Origin: Planctomycetaceae bacterium
Lineage (GTDB): Bacteria > Planctomycetota > Planctomycetia > Planctomycetales > Planctomycetaceae
Assembly: GCA_021732785.1 (NCBI GenBank)
Contig: JAKFUG010000002.1
Coordinates: forward strand, 62,001 to 126,000
Length of the DNA stretch: 64,000 nucleotides
Direction of reading: 5' to 3'
Of the stretch, positions 15,546 through 25,263 are shown one piece after another (the stretch's first letter is position 1; each line of letters opens with the position of its first letter). Both the position numbers and the translations under genes were made by a program. The notes beneath the pieces were generated by a model. It made no database searches, was not told the origin of the DNA, and was given only the letters and a program-made list of their open reading frames with translations.

Positions 15546-17462
15546 CTACTTCTTATCCAACAACTGCGGCAGCACCGTTTTTAATTCGGTCACGGACGAG
15601 TTGCGGCTGAGAACTTCGCCTTTGTCGCTCACCAGAATCATGGTCGGCAACGAGAAGACACCGTACTGCACGGCCGGGGGGCTGTCCAAGCCTGCGGTTT
15701 CGATGATCTGCGGCCACGCCATTTTGTACGTGGTCATGAAGTCCTGAATCTGTTTGCTGTGCGCCGCCGGGGGGCCGAACGGGACATCTAGACACACCCC
15801 GACAATTTCGAAGCCGCGGCTTTGATACTGTTGATGCAGCGCCCGCAGTTGGGGCAGATCGGCTTTGAAGGGATCGCACCAGGTGGCCCAGAAGACGACA
15901 AGGGTCGGACCCTTTCCGCGATAAGCCGCCGTGCTGACCGGGCTGCCCCGCAGATCTTTTCCGGAAATCTCGAACGGCTTACCCTTCAGTTGCAACCGCC
16001 GTAACGCCCCGGCGGCTTTCGCAACAGCGGGGGCCCCGGACGTGTTCCGGGCCAGCTTCTGATACCACTCGGTCGCTTCCTTCATGCGATTGCTGAACTC
16101 TTCTGCTGTGGCGATGGTCCACATGGCGTCCGGAGTGTCTTCCGCTTGCGGATATTTTTCGGTGAACTCTTCCAGCGATGTCATGAAGTCTTTTTGAATC
16201 TTGTCGCGACTGCCTTCCGCGGCGGTGTTCATATCGACGCTGTATTTGGCCTGCATTCGCCGATAGACAATGTAGGGGACCGCGGCGGCGGGGCCGGTGC
16301 GGCGGACATCGGTTTCCAGCTTGGTGAGCCGGTCCAGCCCCTGCGGAAACGACGCGGTCTGCACGGCCGACGCAATGCCGTCAGCGCACTGCTTGAGGAA
16401 CTGTTCTTTCTCATCCTTGCCCTGGGCGAGATTCGCCAATTCCAGCAGCATGTCGGCTCGGCGGTTATTGTAGGCGGCCAGTTCTTCCGGCTTGGCAACG
16501 CCGAGTTGGGGTTGTTTCTGGTCGAGTTCCTGCAGGGCTTTCACCAGCTTTTCGACTTCCGGTGACGCGGGCAGCGACGCATCCGTCGTTCCCGCGAGCA
16601 GCGGTTGCATCAGCACCCCGCCGGCGACGGTCAATTTGCCCTCTTCAACCGGCATCGGGACTTGCGTGAGCTTCCAGACCTCACCCACGCGAATCATTTC
16701 CCCAATTTGCACGAGCGCCGGACCGGGTTCCACGACCACCATCGCATTCTCGTAGACCTGTAAATCCGTCGTCGCTTTGCCGTCGTCGGCAGGAATCGAA
16801 CCGGGCATCTGCGCATCAAACCGGATCCAGTTCGACTTCGCGTTGAAAACCTTGGATTTGGTGATCACCGACTTCATCGTCAGGCCGAGATTTGCCGATC
16901 CTTCCAGCACTTTCGCAGCGACCGACGAGGTCACGCCGAGTTCGCGCAGGTCTTCCTGTGTGATCATCAGCGACTGCATCGTGGCGACATCGCCATCGGT
17001 GAGTGCCTGAATGGCGACGCGCGAGGCTTCCGACGCCGACAGCGATTTCCATTCGTCAATGCGATAATCGTTGTTTTTGTCGATGCCCCAGCGCGAACCG
17101 CCCATATTAAGCCAGCGGAACTGGTCGGGCTTGTCGTCTTTATTGGTGTCGATGTCGCGGTAGACTTCGATGCCGTGCTGGAAGTACCGCCATTGATCGA
17201 CGCGGTTGTCGCTATCGGTGTCATAGAACCGGCGGAGCACCGTCCCTTGCGGCCCGATCACCACCCAGCCGACATACTTGCCGACGCGTTCGACTTCCAC
17301 TTTGCACTTGGCGATTTCGTCGGGCTTGGGGATTTCGTAGTCGACGTCTTTCTGTTTCGGGGTGAACTTCAGCGTCGTCGCCAAGTCATTCGCGGCGGCA
17401 TTTCCGGCGCGGCTTGCCAACAGAATTAACGCCGTCCCAATGATGAACCGTGTCCGTTCCAT
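15546..17462 (-). CDS. secreted protein with C-terminal TlpA/ResA-like thioredoxin domain
   Basis: The 638-residue protein starts at the ATG at 17462, directly behind a strong AAGGAG, and has a signal peptide ([19 protein letters not shown]). A calcium-dockerin-like or VCBS-like stretch follows near residues 75-120 ([30 protein letters not shown]). The middle is helical and TPR-like, and the last 150 residues form a thioredoxin fold ([22 protein letters not shown]). The usual Cys-x-x-Cys is Cys-Asp-Pro-Phe, so it cannot form the normal disulfide; a peroxiredoxin-like or structural role is possible. It would act outside the cytoplasmic membrane. The in-frame extension to 17786 is not credible because tRNA-Gln lies there. 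Confidence 0.85.
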   Translation of the reverse strand: MERTRFIIGTALILLASRAGNAAANDLATTLKFTPKQKDVDYEIPKPDEIAKCKVEVERVGKYVGWVVIGPQGTVLRRFYDTDSDNRVDQWRYFQHGIEVYRDIDTNKDDKPDQFRWLNMGGSRWGIDKNNDYRIDEWKSLSASEASRVAIQALTDGDVATMQSLMITQEDLRELGVTSSVAAKVLEGSANLGLTMKSVITKSKVFNAKSNWIRFDAQMPGSIPADDGKATTDLQVYENAMVVVEPGPALVQIGEMIRVGEVWKLTQVPMPVEEGKLTVAGGVLMQPLLAGTTDASLPASPEVEKLVKALQELDQKQPQLGVAKPEELAAYNNRRADMLLELANLAQGKDEKEQFLKQCADGIASAVQTASFPQGLDRLTKLETDVRRTGPAAAVPYIVYRRMQAKYSVDMNTAAEGSRDKIQKDFMTSLEEFTEKYPQAEDTPDAMWTIATAEEFSNRMKEATEWYQKLARNTSGAPAVAKAAGALRRLQLKGKPFEISGKDLRGSPVSTAAYRGKGPTLVVFWATWCDPFKADLPQLRALHQQYQSRGFEIVGVCLDVPFGPPAAHSKQIQDFMTTYKMAWPQIIETAGLDSPPAVQYGVFSLPTMILVSDKGEVLSRNSSVTELKTVLPQLLDKK

Positions 17463-17671
17463 TCCCCCAACTCCTTCCATGAACAGGCCGATTCGCTGCG
17501 GACCACAGGCCCGGAAGGATCGGCATTTCTGAAATCGACGCGCGGATTCTAGGTCAATCGGGGAAACAGGTTGAGACCAATTTGCCCATTTTTTGACTGT
17601 CCCGCAGGCAGAATCGACATTCCGACAGGCTGAGAAGGCTTTGCCGACTGGAAAAACCCCGCGAGTCGGGT

Positions 17672-17699
17672 TTGGCAATCGCGACCTAAACGGTATACT
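17672..17699 (+). promoter_or_regulatory. sigma70-like promoter of tRNA-Gln
   Basis: TTGGCA (17672-17677) and TATACT (17694-17699) are separated by 16 bases. The expected start of transcription, near 17706, is 40 bases ahead of the mature tRNA. Confidence 0.65.
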
Positions 17700-17745
17700 T
17701 TGCCGACCGAATGGGCGCTTCCCTGCGTTGTCCCGTCGGTATAAC

Positions 17746-17815
17746 TGCCTGGTAGTGTAACGGTAGCACGAGTGACTCTGACTCACTTAGTTTAGGTTCG
17801 AATCCTAACCGGGCA
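17746..17815 (+). tRNA. tRNA-Gln (CTG)
   Basis: The sequence folds as a full cloverleaf: acceptor stem TGCCTGG with CCGGGCA, a four-pair D stem, anticodon stem AGTGA/TCACT with loop CTCTGAC and anticodon CTG, and T arm TTAGG TTCGAAT CCTAA. The anticodon reads CAG, hence glutamine. The CCA end is not encoded. Confidence 0.93.
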
Positions 17816-17828
17816 ATTCATTTCGCTG

Positions 17829-17854
17829 GAAACCCCTTGACAAAAAGGGGTTTC
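17829..17854 (+). terminator. terminator-like hairpin after tRNA-Gln
   Basis: The ten-base arms GAAACCCCTT (17829-17838) and AAGGGGTTTC (17845-17854) are perfect complements, 13 bases after the tRNA. No long T run follows, but position and stability fit tRNA termination. Confidence 0.65.
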
Positions 17855-18004
17855 TGCATTTGCTGACAACGGCGAGTCGAAATGATTTTGCCATCATTCG
17901 TGCCCCCGGCAACGCATCAACGGCTGGCGAATTGTCCGGGCGTCTGGTAGAATTCTATAGAATTTGAACCCGCCCGGAATTCCCTCCTGCGACGAGTCCA
18001 CGGC

Positions 18005-21000
18005 ATGCGTTGGTTCTTGCTCTTTCTGTCGGCGTGTCTCTTCGTGGTCGTTGTCGATTTGTCTGCGACCGCAGCGGCCGAACCGAAACGGACCGTCGAT
18101 TTCAATCGCGAAGTCCGGCCGATTCTCTCGAACAGTTGCTACAAGTGTCACGGCCCGGATGAGAAGGAACGCAAAGGGGGAACCGACGGTCTCCGTCTGG
18201 ACACGCTCGCCGGAGCGACGGTCGATTTGGGCGGTCACAAACCGATCCAGCCGGGGCAGCCGGAAGCGAGCCTGGTCATTAAACGGATCACGTCGACTAA
18301 TCCCGACGAGGTCATGCCGCCGCGAGGTCATGGGAAACCGCTGAGCGCCGCGGAAATCGCCACGCTGACGGAATGGATTCGGCAGGGGGCGACCTATGCC
18401 GCGCACTGGTCGTATGTGAAACCGACACGTCCGGCGTTGCTGGAAGTGAAAACCGCCTGGGGACAAACACCGGTCGATCGGTTCATTCTCGTTCGGCTCG
18501 AAAAAGAAGGCTTGAAACCGCAAGCCGCCGCGGATGACCGAACGATGATCCGTCGGGTCGCGCTCGATCTCACCGGATTGCCGCCCACCTCTGCCGAAGT
18601 GGATGCCTTTCTGAAAGACACGTCGGCGAACCGTTACGAACAGATGGTCGATCGCTTCCTGAAGAACGAAACCTACGGTGAACATTGGGCGCGATTGTGG
18701 CTCGACCTCGCCCGGTATGCGGACTCCGCGGGGTATGCCGACGACCCGGCCCGCACGATCTGGGCCTACCGTGATTACGTCATCCGCTCGTTCCAGCAGA
18801 ACAAGCCGTTCGATCAATTTACGATTGAGCAGATCGCCGGGGACTTGCTGCCCGAACCGAACGATGAGCAACTCATCGCCACGGCGTTTCAACGGAACAC
18901 GCTGACCAACAGCGAAGGGGGCACCAACGACGAAGAGTTCCGCAACGTGGCGATTGTCGACCGCGTGAACACCACGATGGCCGTGTGGATGGGAACCACG
19001 ATTGCCTGTGCCCAGTGCCATTCGCACAAGTACGACCCGTTGACGCAGGAAGAATTTTTCAAGCTGTTCGCGTTCTACAACCAGTCGCAGGATGCCGACC
19101 GCCGGGACGAATCGCCGCTGCTCGAATTGTGGTCTGCAGAACAACGGCAACAGAAGCAGGCATGGCAGGACGAACTCGCGCAGCTCGAAACCACGTTGAA
19201 AACACCGACACTCGAATTGCTCGCCGCGCAGCAGAAATGGGAAGCGTCCTTGCCGAAATCGCTGGCCTGGAATGCACTCGTTCCCGCTGCGGTAACGCGG
19301 CAAAGTGAAAAGCCCGCGACGGTCTCCGACACCGGCATCGTCATGGTGACAGACGTGACGCCGAAGGATCAGTACACGGTTTCGATCCCGATCAAGGAGA
19401 CGACGGCGCTCACCGCGTTGCGTCTAGAAACATTGCCCAGCGCGGGGCTCGCCGGGGGTAACTTCGTGTTGAACCGCGTGCAGGCCACGATTGATCCTCC
19501 CGCGGGGCAAGCGCTCAAGGGGCGGTTTGTTCGCATTGAGATTCCCGGCCCGCAAAAGATCCTGTCGCTGGCCGAAGTGCAGGTGTTTCAAGGGACGGAG
19601 AACATCGCACACGGCGGCAAGGCCACGCAGATTTCCACCGACTACGCCGGGCCGCCGGAACTCGCGATCGATGGCAACACCGATGGCCGCTATAAGGAAG
19701 CGAAGTCTACCACGCACACCGCGATGTCCGACAACCCGTGGTGGGAAGTCGAACTGAAGTCCGCGACGCCAATCGATCGCCTCGTCATTTGGAACCGAAC
19801 CGACGCCGGTGTAGGGGCGCGGCTCGCCCAATTCCGTGTGGCGATTCTGGATGACAACCGGCAAACCCTGTGGGAGCAGACTGTCGCCGAGCCGCCGAAC
19901 CCGAGCCAGGAATTATCGCTGTCAGGATCGCGTGCCATCACCTTTGCCGCGGCGTTTGCCGATTACTCGCAGCCCGGTTTTGACCCCGCGGACGTGCTGC
20001 TCGACAAAGCCCCGGCGGGCAAGAAGCTCACCGGTTGGGCCATCGGCGGACAGATTCCGCAAGCCCATCAACTCACGTTACTGCCGAGCGCCGCGGTCGA
20101 ACTTCCCGCGGGGAGCGTGCTGAAAGTGACGCTCGGGCAGGAATCGGAACACGCGAATCATCTGCTCGGTCAGTTTCGTCTCGTCATGACCACCGAACCG
20201 CAAGCCGCAACGCTGGCCCGCATTCCGGCGACCATTCTCAATCTCTTGCCCAAAGCCGCGACCGAACGGAACGCCGCCGAGCAACAAACGCTCGCCGATT
20301 ACTACCGCGGGATCGCCCCGGAACTGCAAGCCGCGCGCGATCGCAAAATCGCCGTGCAGAAATCGCTGACCGATCAGAAGCCGTATACCACGGTGCCTGT
20401 CATGCGCGATCTCGCCGTGGCTCAACGCCGGAAGACGCAGTTGCAGCATCGCGGGAATTTCATGGATCTCGGCCAGGAAGTGAGCGAGGGCATCCCCGCG
20501 GTGTTTCCTGCGCTGCCGAGCGATCTGCCGCCGACTCGGATGGCACTCGCCCGGTGGTTGATTGATCGCGAGAACCCGCTAACGGCACGCGTGACCGTGA
20601 ACCGGTTGTGGGAGCAACTCTTCGGCATCGGCATCGTCGCCAGCAGCGAGGACTTCGGTTCGCAAGGGGAACTGCCGTCGCATCCGGAGTTGCTCGATTG
20701 GCTTGCCGTCGAGTTCATGGACAGCGGCTGGAACATGCAGCACATGCTCAAGCTGCTCGTGATGTCGGCCGCGTACCGGCAATCGTCCGCGGTCACCGAC
20801 GAGGCTTACCAGCACGATCCCGACAACCGTCTGCTCGCCCGGGGGCCACGCTTCCGCATGTCCGCCGAGATGATCCGCGATCAAGCCCTTGCCGTGAGTG
20901 GCTTGCTCAGCAAGAAGCAATTCGGCCCCCCGGTGAATCCCCCGCAACCCAAGTTGGGCGTCAATGCGGCCTTCGGCAGCGCGGTCGATTGGCAAACGAG

Positions 21001-21475
21001 CATGGGTGAAGACAAATACCGTCGGGCGCTCTACACCTCCTGGCGGCGTTCCAACCCGTATCCGTCGATGTCGACGTTCGATGCCCCGAATCGTGAAGTC
21101 TGCACGCTGCGACGTTCTCGCACCAATACCCCGTTGCAAGCGCTCGTCACCCTCAACGACCCGGTTTACATCGAAGCCGCCCAAGCCCTTGCGCGAAAGG
21201 CTTTGAAAGACGGCGGCGCGACCGTGGAAGACCAGGCAAAATGGGTCTGGGAAACGTGTCTGTCGCGGCCGCCGACAGCAGCGGAGCAGCAATCGGTTCT
21301 CGCGCTGTTCCAACGGACTAAAGAACGGTTGTCCGCACAGCCCGAGAATGCCCAAAAACTCGCCACGAATCCGCTCGGCCCCGCACCGGAAGGGACCGAC
21401 ATCGTGGCGCTCGCCGCGTGGTCGGTCACCACCAACGCGATTTTGAACCTCGACGAAATGTTCATGCGGCGGTGA
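18005..21475 (+). CDS. planctomycete-type cytochrome protein PSCyt1/DUF1549/DUF1553 with discoidin-like insert
   Basis: This is a 1156-residue exported protein. After a signal peptide (FLLFLSACLFVVVVDLSATAAA) comes the PSCyt1 domain with one c-type heme site, CYKCH near residue 46, and the planctomycete motif ILSNSCYKCHGPD. DUF1549 (PSCyt2) follows, with WSYVKPTRP, PVDRFIL and HWARLWLDLARYADS. A discoidin (F5/8C)-like domain lies near residues 515-640 (LSLAEVQVFQG, PPELAIDGNTDG, WWEVELKSATPIDRL), and DUF1553 closes the protein. Members of this group are thought to act in the periplasm or exoplasm on polysaccharides, but the reaction is not established. Its usual partner, a DUF1501 gene, lies downstream beyond a RAYT. 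Confidence 0.92.
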   Translation: MRWFLLFLSACLFVVVVDLSATAAAEPKRTVDFNREVRPILSNSCYKCHGPDEKERKGGTDGLRLDTLAGATVDLGGHKPIQPGQPEASLVIKRITSTNPDEVMPPRGHGKPLSAAEIATLTEWIRQGATYAAHWSYVKPTRPALLEVKTAWGQTPVDRFILVRLEKEGLKPQAAADDRTMIRRVALDLTGLPPTSAEVDAFLKDTSANRYEQMVDRFLKNETYGEHWARLWLDLARYADSAGYADDPARTIWAYRDYVIRSFQQNKPFDQFTIEQIAGDLLPEPNDEQLIATAFQRNTLTNSEGGTNDEEFRNVAIVDRVNTTMAVWMGTTIACAQCHSHKYDPLTQEEFFKLFAFYNQSQDADRRDESPLLELWSAEQRQQKQAWQDELAQLETTLKTPTLELLAAQQKWEASLPKSLAWNALVPAAVTRQSEKPATVSDTGIVMVTDVTPKDQYTVSIPIKETTALTALRLETLPSAGLAGGNFVLNRVQATIDPPAGQALKGRFVRIEIPGPQKILSLAEVQVFQGTENIAHGGKATQISTDYAGPPELAIDGNTDGRYKEAKSTTHTAMSDNPWWEVELKSATPIDRLVIWNRTDAGVGARLAQFRVAILDDNRQTLWEQTVAEPPNPSQELSLSGSRAITFAAAFADYSQPGFDPADVLLDKAPAGKKLTGWAIGGQIPQAHQLTLLPSAAVELPAGSVLKVTLGQESEHANHLLGQFRLVMTTEPQAATLARIPATILNLLPKAATERNAAEQQTLADYYRGIAPELQAARDRKIAVQKSLTDQKPYTTVPVMRDLAVAQRRKTQLQHRGNFMDLGQEVSEGIPAVFPALPSDLPPTRMALARWLIDRENPLTARVTVNRLWEQLFGIGIVASSEDFGSQGELPSHPELLDWLAVEFMDSGWNMQHMLKLLVMSAAYRQSSAVTDEAYQHDPDNRLLARGPRFRMSAEMIRDQALAVSGLLSKKQFGPPVNPPQPKLGVNAAFGSAVDWQTSMGEDKYRRALYTSWRRSNPYPSMSTFDAPNREVCTLRRSRTNTPLQALVTLNDPVYIEAAQALARKALKDGGATVEDQAKWVWETCLSRPPTAAEQQSVLALFQRTKERLSAQPENAQKLATNPLGPAPEGTDIVALAAWSVTTNAILNLDEMFMRR

Positions 21476-21490
21476 TGTATTTCGCACTTG

Positions 21491-21583
21491 ATCCCGAAGG
21501 GATCGCAGACGGTAGCCGGGGGTCGCAGTGCAACGAAGACCCCCGGAAAACGAGCCAACGGAAACGCACCCCGGAGGGGTGCC
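21491..21583. repeat. REP-like unit, left flank of the RAYT
   Basis: Three short palindromes occur in order: ATCCCGAAGGGAT, a hairpin built on CCGGGGGTC with GACCCCCGG, and CACCCCGGAGGGGTG. The same string of palindromes occurs at 22079-22188 in the opposite orientation. The two copies enclose the transposase gene. Confidence 0.8.
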
Positions 21584-21628
21584 AGAGAGCGATGATCAGT
21601 AACCCAAACGCTAATACAACATTGCAAC

Positions 21629-22072
21629 ATGGGATCCACGTTCTACAGTCTGCACTATCATCTGGTCTTCGCGACCAAAGAGCGGCGGCCGTGGATCACA
21701 CCCTCGTGGCGAGCGGCATTACACAAGTATCTCGGAGGAACCGTTCGTGGGCTCGAAGGCATCCCATTGGAAATTGGAGGAATCGAAGACCACGTGCATC
21801 TGCTGATCGGTCTGAAACCCACGCATACGATTTCCGATTTCGTCCGCGAGTTGAAGAAGGCGTCGTCGGTCTGGGCGGTGAAAGAACATGTGTTGTTGTT
21901 CGAGTGGCAGGTCGGCTATGCCATCTTTACGGTGAGCCAATCGCAGATAGAAAATGTCCGCGAGTATGTACGGAAGCAGGAAGAGCACCATCGGCAACGG
22001 GATTTTCGTGAAGAACTGATGATGCTCCTGGAGAAACACGGGATTCGATTTGAACCGCAGTATTTGGAATGA
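21629..22072 (+). CDS. REP-associated tyrosine transposase (RAYT, IS200-like Y1 family)
   Basis: The 147-residue protein begins MGSTFYSLHYHLVFATKER, the usual start of Y1 transposases. The metal-binding HUH motif is EDHVHLLIG near residue 52, and the catalytic tyrosine is in NVREYVRKQEEHH near residue 113, so the active site appears whole. RAYTs nick single-stranded REP hairpins and are believed to spread REP elements. REP-like units flank the gene in inverted orientation (21491-21583 and 22079-22188), which makes a plausible self-contained unit. The insertion separates a DUF1553 gene from its DUF1501 partner. Confidence 0.93.
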   Translation: MGSTFYSLHYHLVFATKERRPWITPSWRAALHKYLGGTVRGLEGIPLEIGGIEDHVHLLIGLKPTHTISDFVRELKKASSVWAVKEHVLLFEWQVGYAIFTVSQSQIENVREYVRKQEEHHRQRDFREELMMLLEKHGIRFEPQYLE

Positions 22073-22078
22073 AGGACG

Positions 22079-22188
22079 TCTGCGACCCCTCCGGGGTCGA
22101 TTCTGGACATGATTGCATTCCGGGGGTCTTCGCTTCGCTGCGACCCCCGGCTACCGTCTGGCATCCCGTTGGGATGCGATACAATTCG
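22079..22188. repeat. REP-like unit, right flank of the RAYT
   Basis: On the minus strand this reads the same series of palindromes as the left unit: GGATGCCAGACGGTAGCCGG, then the GACCCCCGG hairpin, then ACCCCGGAGGGGT. It ends about 12 bases before the start codon of the DUF1501 gene, so it may replace or contain that gene's upstream region. Confidence 0.8.
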
Positions 22189-22199
22189 GAGCTTCCCTG

Positions 22200-23651
22200 A
22201 TGTCAATAAAACTGAATCATCTCGTCCATCAAACACGTCGCCATTTTCTGCACCAATCTGGCGTGGGACTGGGGGCGATGGCGCTCTCGGCGATGCCGGG
22301 TGGGAGCGCACTCGGGGCAACGACGGCGATTGCGAATCCGCTCGCGCCCCATCAGCCGCACTTTGCCCCCAAAGCGAAGCGGGTCATTTATCTGCACATG
22401 ACGGGGTCGCCGCCGCATCTCGATCTGTTCGATTACAAGCCGGAACTCGTCGCGCGGACGGGGCAGGATTGTCCCGATTCGTATCTGAAAGGCCGACGGT
22501 TCGCCTTCACCTCTGGAGTGCCGAAGCTGCTGGGAACGCCGCGCACATTCAAGCAGCACGGCAACGGCGGCGTGTGGATGTCGGATGCGATTCCGAACCT
22601 GCACGGCGTCGCGGATGACATGTGCGTCATTCGGTCGATGTTCACCGAACAGTTCAATCACGCCCCGGCGGAATTGTTGCTTTACACCGGGTCCGCGCGT
22701 TCGGGCCGACCGTCGATGGGTGCCTGGGTGACGTACGGCCTCGGCACCGAGAACGAAAATCTGCCGGGGTTTGTGGTTCTGATTTCCAGCGGCGTGCAAC
22801 CCAACGGCGGGAAGAATTCATTTGGCAGCGGGTTCCTGCCGTCGGTGTATCAGGGGGTGCAATGCCGGTCGCAAGGGGACCCCGTGCTGTATGCCTCCGA
22901 TCCGGAAGGAATGGATCGCGATCTGCGGCGATTGAGCCTCGACACCTTGCGGGATCTCAATGCTCAGCAGGCAAACGAACTCGGCCATCCGGAAACGCTC
23001 ACGCGCATCGCGCAGTACGAGTTGGCGTTCCGCATGCAGATGTCGGTTCCCGAGGTAATGGACATCACCAAGGAATCCAAGCACACGATTGAAGCCTATG
23101 GTGCGCAGCCCGGTGCAGCGAGTTTCGCGAATAACTGCCTGCTCGCGCGGCGGTTGCTCGAACAGGGCGTGCGGTATGTGCAACTGTTTGATTGGGGCTG
23201 GGACTTCCACGGCACCGGCCCGAACGAAGACATTCGCGATGGCCTCACACGAAAATGTGCGACGATGGACAAGCCGATTGCCGCGCTGATTCACGATCTC
23301 CGTCAGCGCGGGCTGCTCGAAGACACGCTGATCGTCTGGGGAGGCGAGTTCGGCCGCACGCCGTTCCGCGAAGGTCGGACTGCCGGGGGAAGCCTTCTCG
23401 GCCGCGATCATTATCCCGATTGTTACTGCATGTTCCTCGCGGGGGGCGGTGTGAAGGGGGGCATGATGCACGGCGAGACCGACGAACTCGGCTTTGGCGT
23501 TGCGAAAGACAAAGTGCATGTGCATGACCTGCAAGCCACGATCATGCACCTCCTCGGCTTCGATCACGAACGCCTGACGTATCGCTTCCAGGGACGCGAC
23601 TATCGATTAACGGACGTGCATGGCCAGGTCGTGAAAGAGATTCTCGCGTAA
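22200..23651 (+). CDS. DUF1501 family protein with Tat-like signal
   Basis: The 483-residue protein begins at the ATG at 22200 with a twin-arginine-like export signal (QTRRHFLHQSGVGLGAMALSAM). The core resembles the alkaline-phosphatase/sulfatase superfamily as found in DUF1501: VIYLHMTGSPPHLDLFDYKP near residue 62, LIVWGGEFGRTPF near residue 377, and AGGGVKGGMMHGETDE near residue 415. It would fold in the cytoplasm and be exported. DUF1501 genes regularly pair with PSCyt/DUF1553 genes in planctomycetes, and this one would be the partner of the gene ending at 21475. The upstream frame to 22113 reads the REP unit and is not used. Confidence 0.9.
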   Translation: MSIKLNHLVHQTRRHFLHQSGVGLGAMALSAMPGGSALGATTAIANPLAPHQPHFAPKAKRVIYLHMTGSPPHLDLFDYKPELVARTGQDCPDSYLKGRRFAFTSGVPKLLGTPRTFKQHGNGGVWMSDAIPNLHGVADDMCVIRSMFTEQFNHAPAELLLYTGSARSGRPSMGAWVTYGLGTENENLPGFVVLISSGVQPNGGKNSFGSGFLPSVYQGVQCRSQGDPVLYASDPEGMDRDLRRLSLDTLRDLNAQQANELGHPETLTRIAQYELAFRMQMSVPEVMDITKESKHTIEAYGAQPGAASFANNCLLARRLLEQGVRYVQLFDWGWDFHGTGPNEDIRDGLTRKCATMDKPIAALIHDLRQRGLLEDTLIVWGGEFGRTPFREGRTAGGSLLGRDHYPDCYCMFLAGGGVKGGMMHGETDELGFGVAKDKVHVHDLQATIMHLLGFDHERLTYRFQGRDYRLTDVHGQVVKEILA

Positions 23652-23830
23652 TCCCCTTTTGGACCGCCACCTTGCCAGGAATCGCCGCTCCGCTTTCACC
23701 GCAACTTTCAGTGACGAGACCGGCGACCCAAGTCTGCGGAGGGATGCCTTTGCCGAGTTCCGCCCGTGCGGATCAGGCCATCCCGAGGGAGAGAGCGCTG
23801 GTTGTGCATACATGGCATGACTTCGGCCAA

Positions 23831-23872
23831 CAAAAAACCGACCAGCCTTCAGCATCAGAAGGCCGGTCGGTT
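23831..23872 (-). terminator. rho-independent terminator of the leftward nuo block
   Basis: On the minus strand the 14-base arm at 23858-23871 pairs with the one at 23837-23850 around a 7-base loop, with one mismatched pair, and is followed by six T. It lies about 80 bases beyond the nuoD stop at 23951 and probably ends that transcript. Confidence 0.85.
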
Positions 23873-23950
23873 GAGGGTCCGTTTTCGATCGCGCGATACA
23901 CCGCATCTTCGGCACATTATCAGAGATTTTCGCTTCTGTATGCCGCTAAG

Positions 23951-25183
23951 TCACCTATCTATTTCGCCCATCACGATGTCGAGCGAACCGACGATGGCGG
24001 GGATGTCGGCGATTAACACGCCCTGGCAGAGCGGGCCGGTGACCGAGAGGTTGCAGAAGCACGAACTCTTGGCGCGGGCGCGGAACGGTTCGGCGTCGCC
24101 GTCACCCACGACATAGAAGCCCATCTGCCCGCGCGGGCATTCGGTTTCGAGGTACGTTTCGTCGTTGGGAAGTTTCGTCCCCATGCGGAACGGCACGCGA
24201 TAATCGCCCTTCGCCGCAGGATATTTGGCCATCGCCTGACGGATCAGCTTAATCGCCTGCACAACTTCCATCATGCGAACATAGAAGCGGCACCAGTTGT
24301 CGCCGAGGATCGCTTCACTCGGGGCGTCTTTGAACGGGGCAACCGGAACTTCGTAGTCGTAGCCCTGATACATCCGCGTGTAGATTGGTTCGCCGTCACG
24401 ACGCAGGTCGTGATCGACGCCGCTGCCGCGAAGAACCGGACCGGTGCAACCGTAGTTGATCGCCATATCGCGCGGCATCACACCGATGCCCGCCGTCCGC
24501 TTGATGAAGATGGCATTGCGGGTGAGGAGCGTGTGGTACTCCTTGATCCGCGGCGTCATCCAGTCGAGGAACATGGTGCAGGCTTCCATCCACGACAGCG
24601 TCATGTCGGCTTTGCGGCCGGTGAGCTGCGCGAGACCGGGTGGAATTGTGATCTTCTCGGGAAGATCGTGCGTCGCGCCGCCGGGGGTGAAATAGCTATA
24701 GGTAAGCCGGGCACCGCAGACTTCCTCGAACAGATCGAGAATGATTTCGCGTTCGCGGAAGGCATACAGGAACGGGCTGAAGCTGCCGAGGTCGAGACCG
24801 TAAGCGCCCATGCCGACGAGGTGGCTGGCGACGCGGCCGAGTTCGGCGATGATCACCCGCAGAACCATCGCCTTTTCGGGGACTTCAATCCCCATCAGCT
24901 TTTCGATGGTGAGCGCGAAGCCGAGATTCATGTTCATCCCGGCCAGATAATCCATCCGGTCGGTGTAGGGAATCCACTGCGGCGGCGAGAGGTTTTCGCC
25001 GATCTTTTCCGCGCAGCGATGCAGGTACCCGATGTACGGTGTGACTTCGTGAATCACTTCGCCGTCGGTTCGCAGCAAAAGCCGCAACACACCGTGCGTG
25101 CTGGGGTGCTGCGGTCCCATGTTGACGAGCATCTCGTCCGTGCGGACGTCGAATTCAATGATGCGCGGGTCTTCGAGTTGCAT
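23951..25183 (-). CDS. nuoD: NADH-quinone oxidoreductase subunit D, second copy
   Basis: The 410-residue protein is the 49-kDa subunit of complex I and forms the quinone-reaction chamber together with NuoB. It starts at the ATG at 25183 (MQLEDPRIIEF). The conserved MGPQHPSTHGVLRLLL near residue 20 and PYIGYLHRC near residue 48 are intact, as are YTDRMDYLAG with the quinone-site tyrosine and the C-terminal DIVMGEIDR. The sequence differs strongly from the copy at 48204, which reads HPATHTT at the same place, so the two are old paralogs. The frame above 25183 reads into the nuoC region and is spurious. Confidence 0.93.
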   Translation of the reverse strand: MQLEDPRIIEFDVRTDEMLVNMGPQHPSTHGVLRLLLRTDGEVIHEVTPYIGYLHRCAEKIGENLSPPQWIPYTDRMDYLAGMNMNLGFALTIEKLMGIEVPEKAMVLRVIIAELGRVASHLVGMGAYGLDLGSFSPFLYAFREREIILDLFEEVCGARLTYSYFTPGGATHDLPEKITIPPGLAQLTGRKADMTLSWMEACTMFLDWMTPRIKEYHTLLTRNAIFIKRTAGIGVMPRDMAINYGCTGPVLRGSGVDHDLRRDGEPIYTRMYQGYDYEVPVAPFKDAPSEAILGDNWCRFYVRMMEVVQAIKLIRQAMAKYPAAKGDYRVPFRMGTKLPNDETYLETECPRGQMGFYVVGDGDAEPFRARAKSSCFCNLSVTGPLCQGVLIADIPAIVGSLDIVMGEIDR

Positions 25184-25263
25184 GGACGGGGTCCGTGGAG
25201 CAGTTGTCAGTTGTCGGTGGATAGTTGTCAGTGGCGACACAATCGGAGGCGGACCGACTGAGG

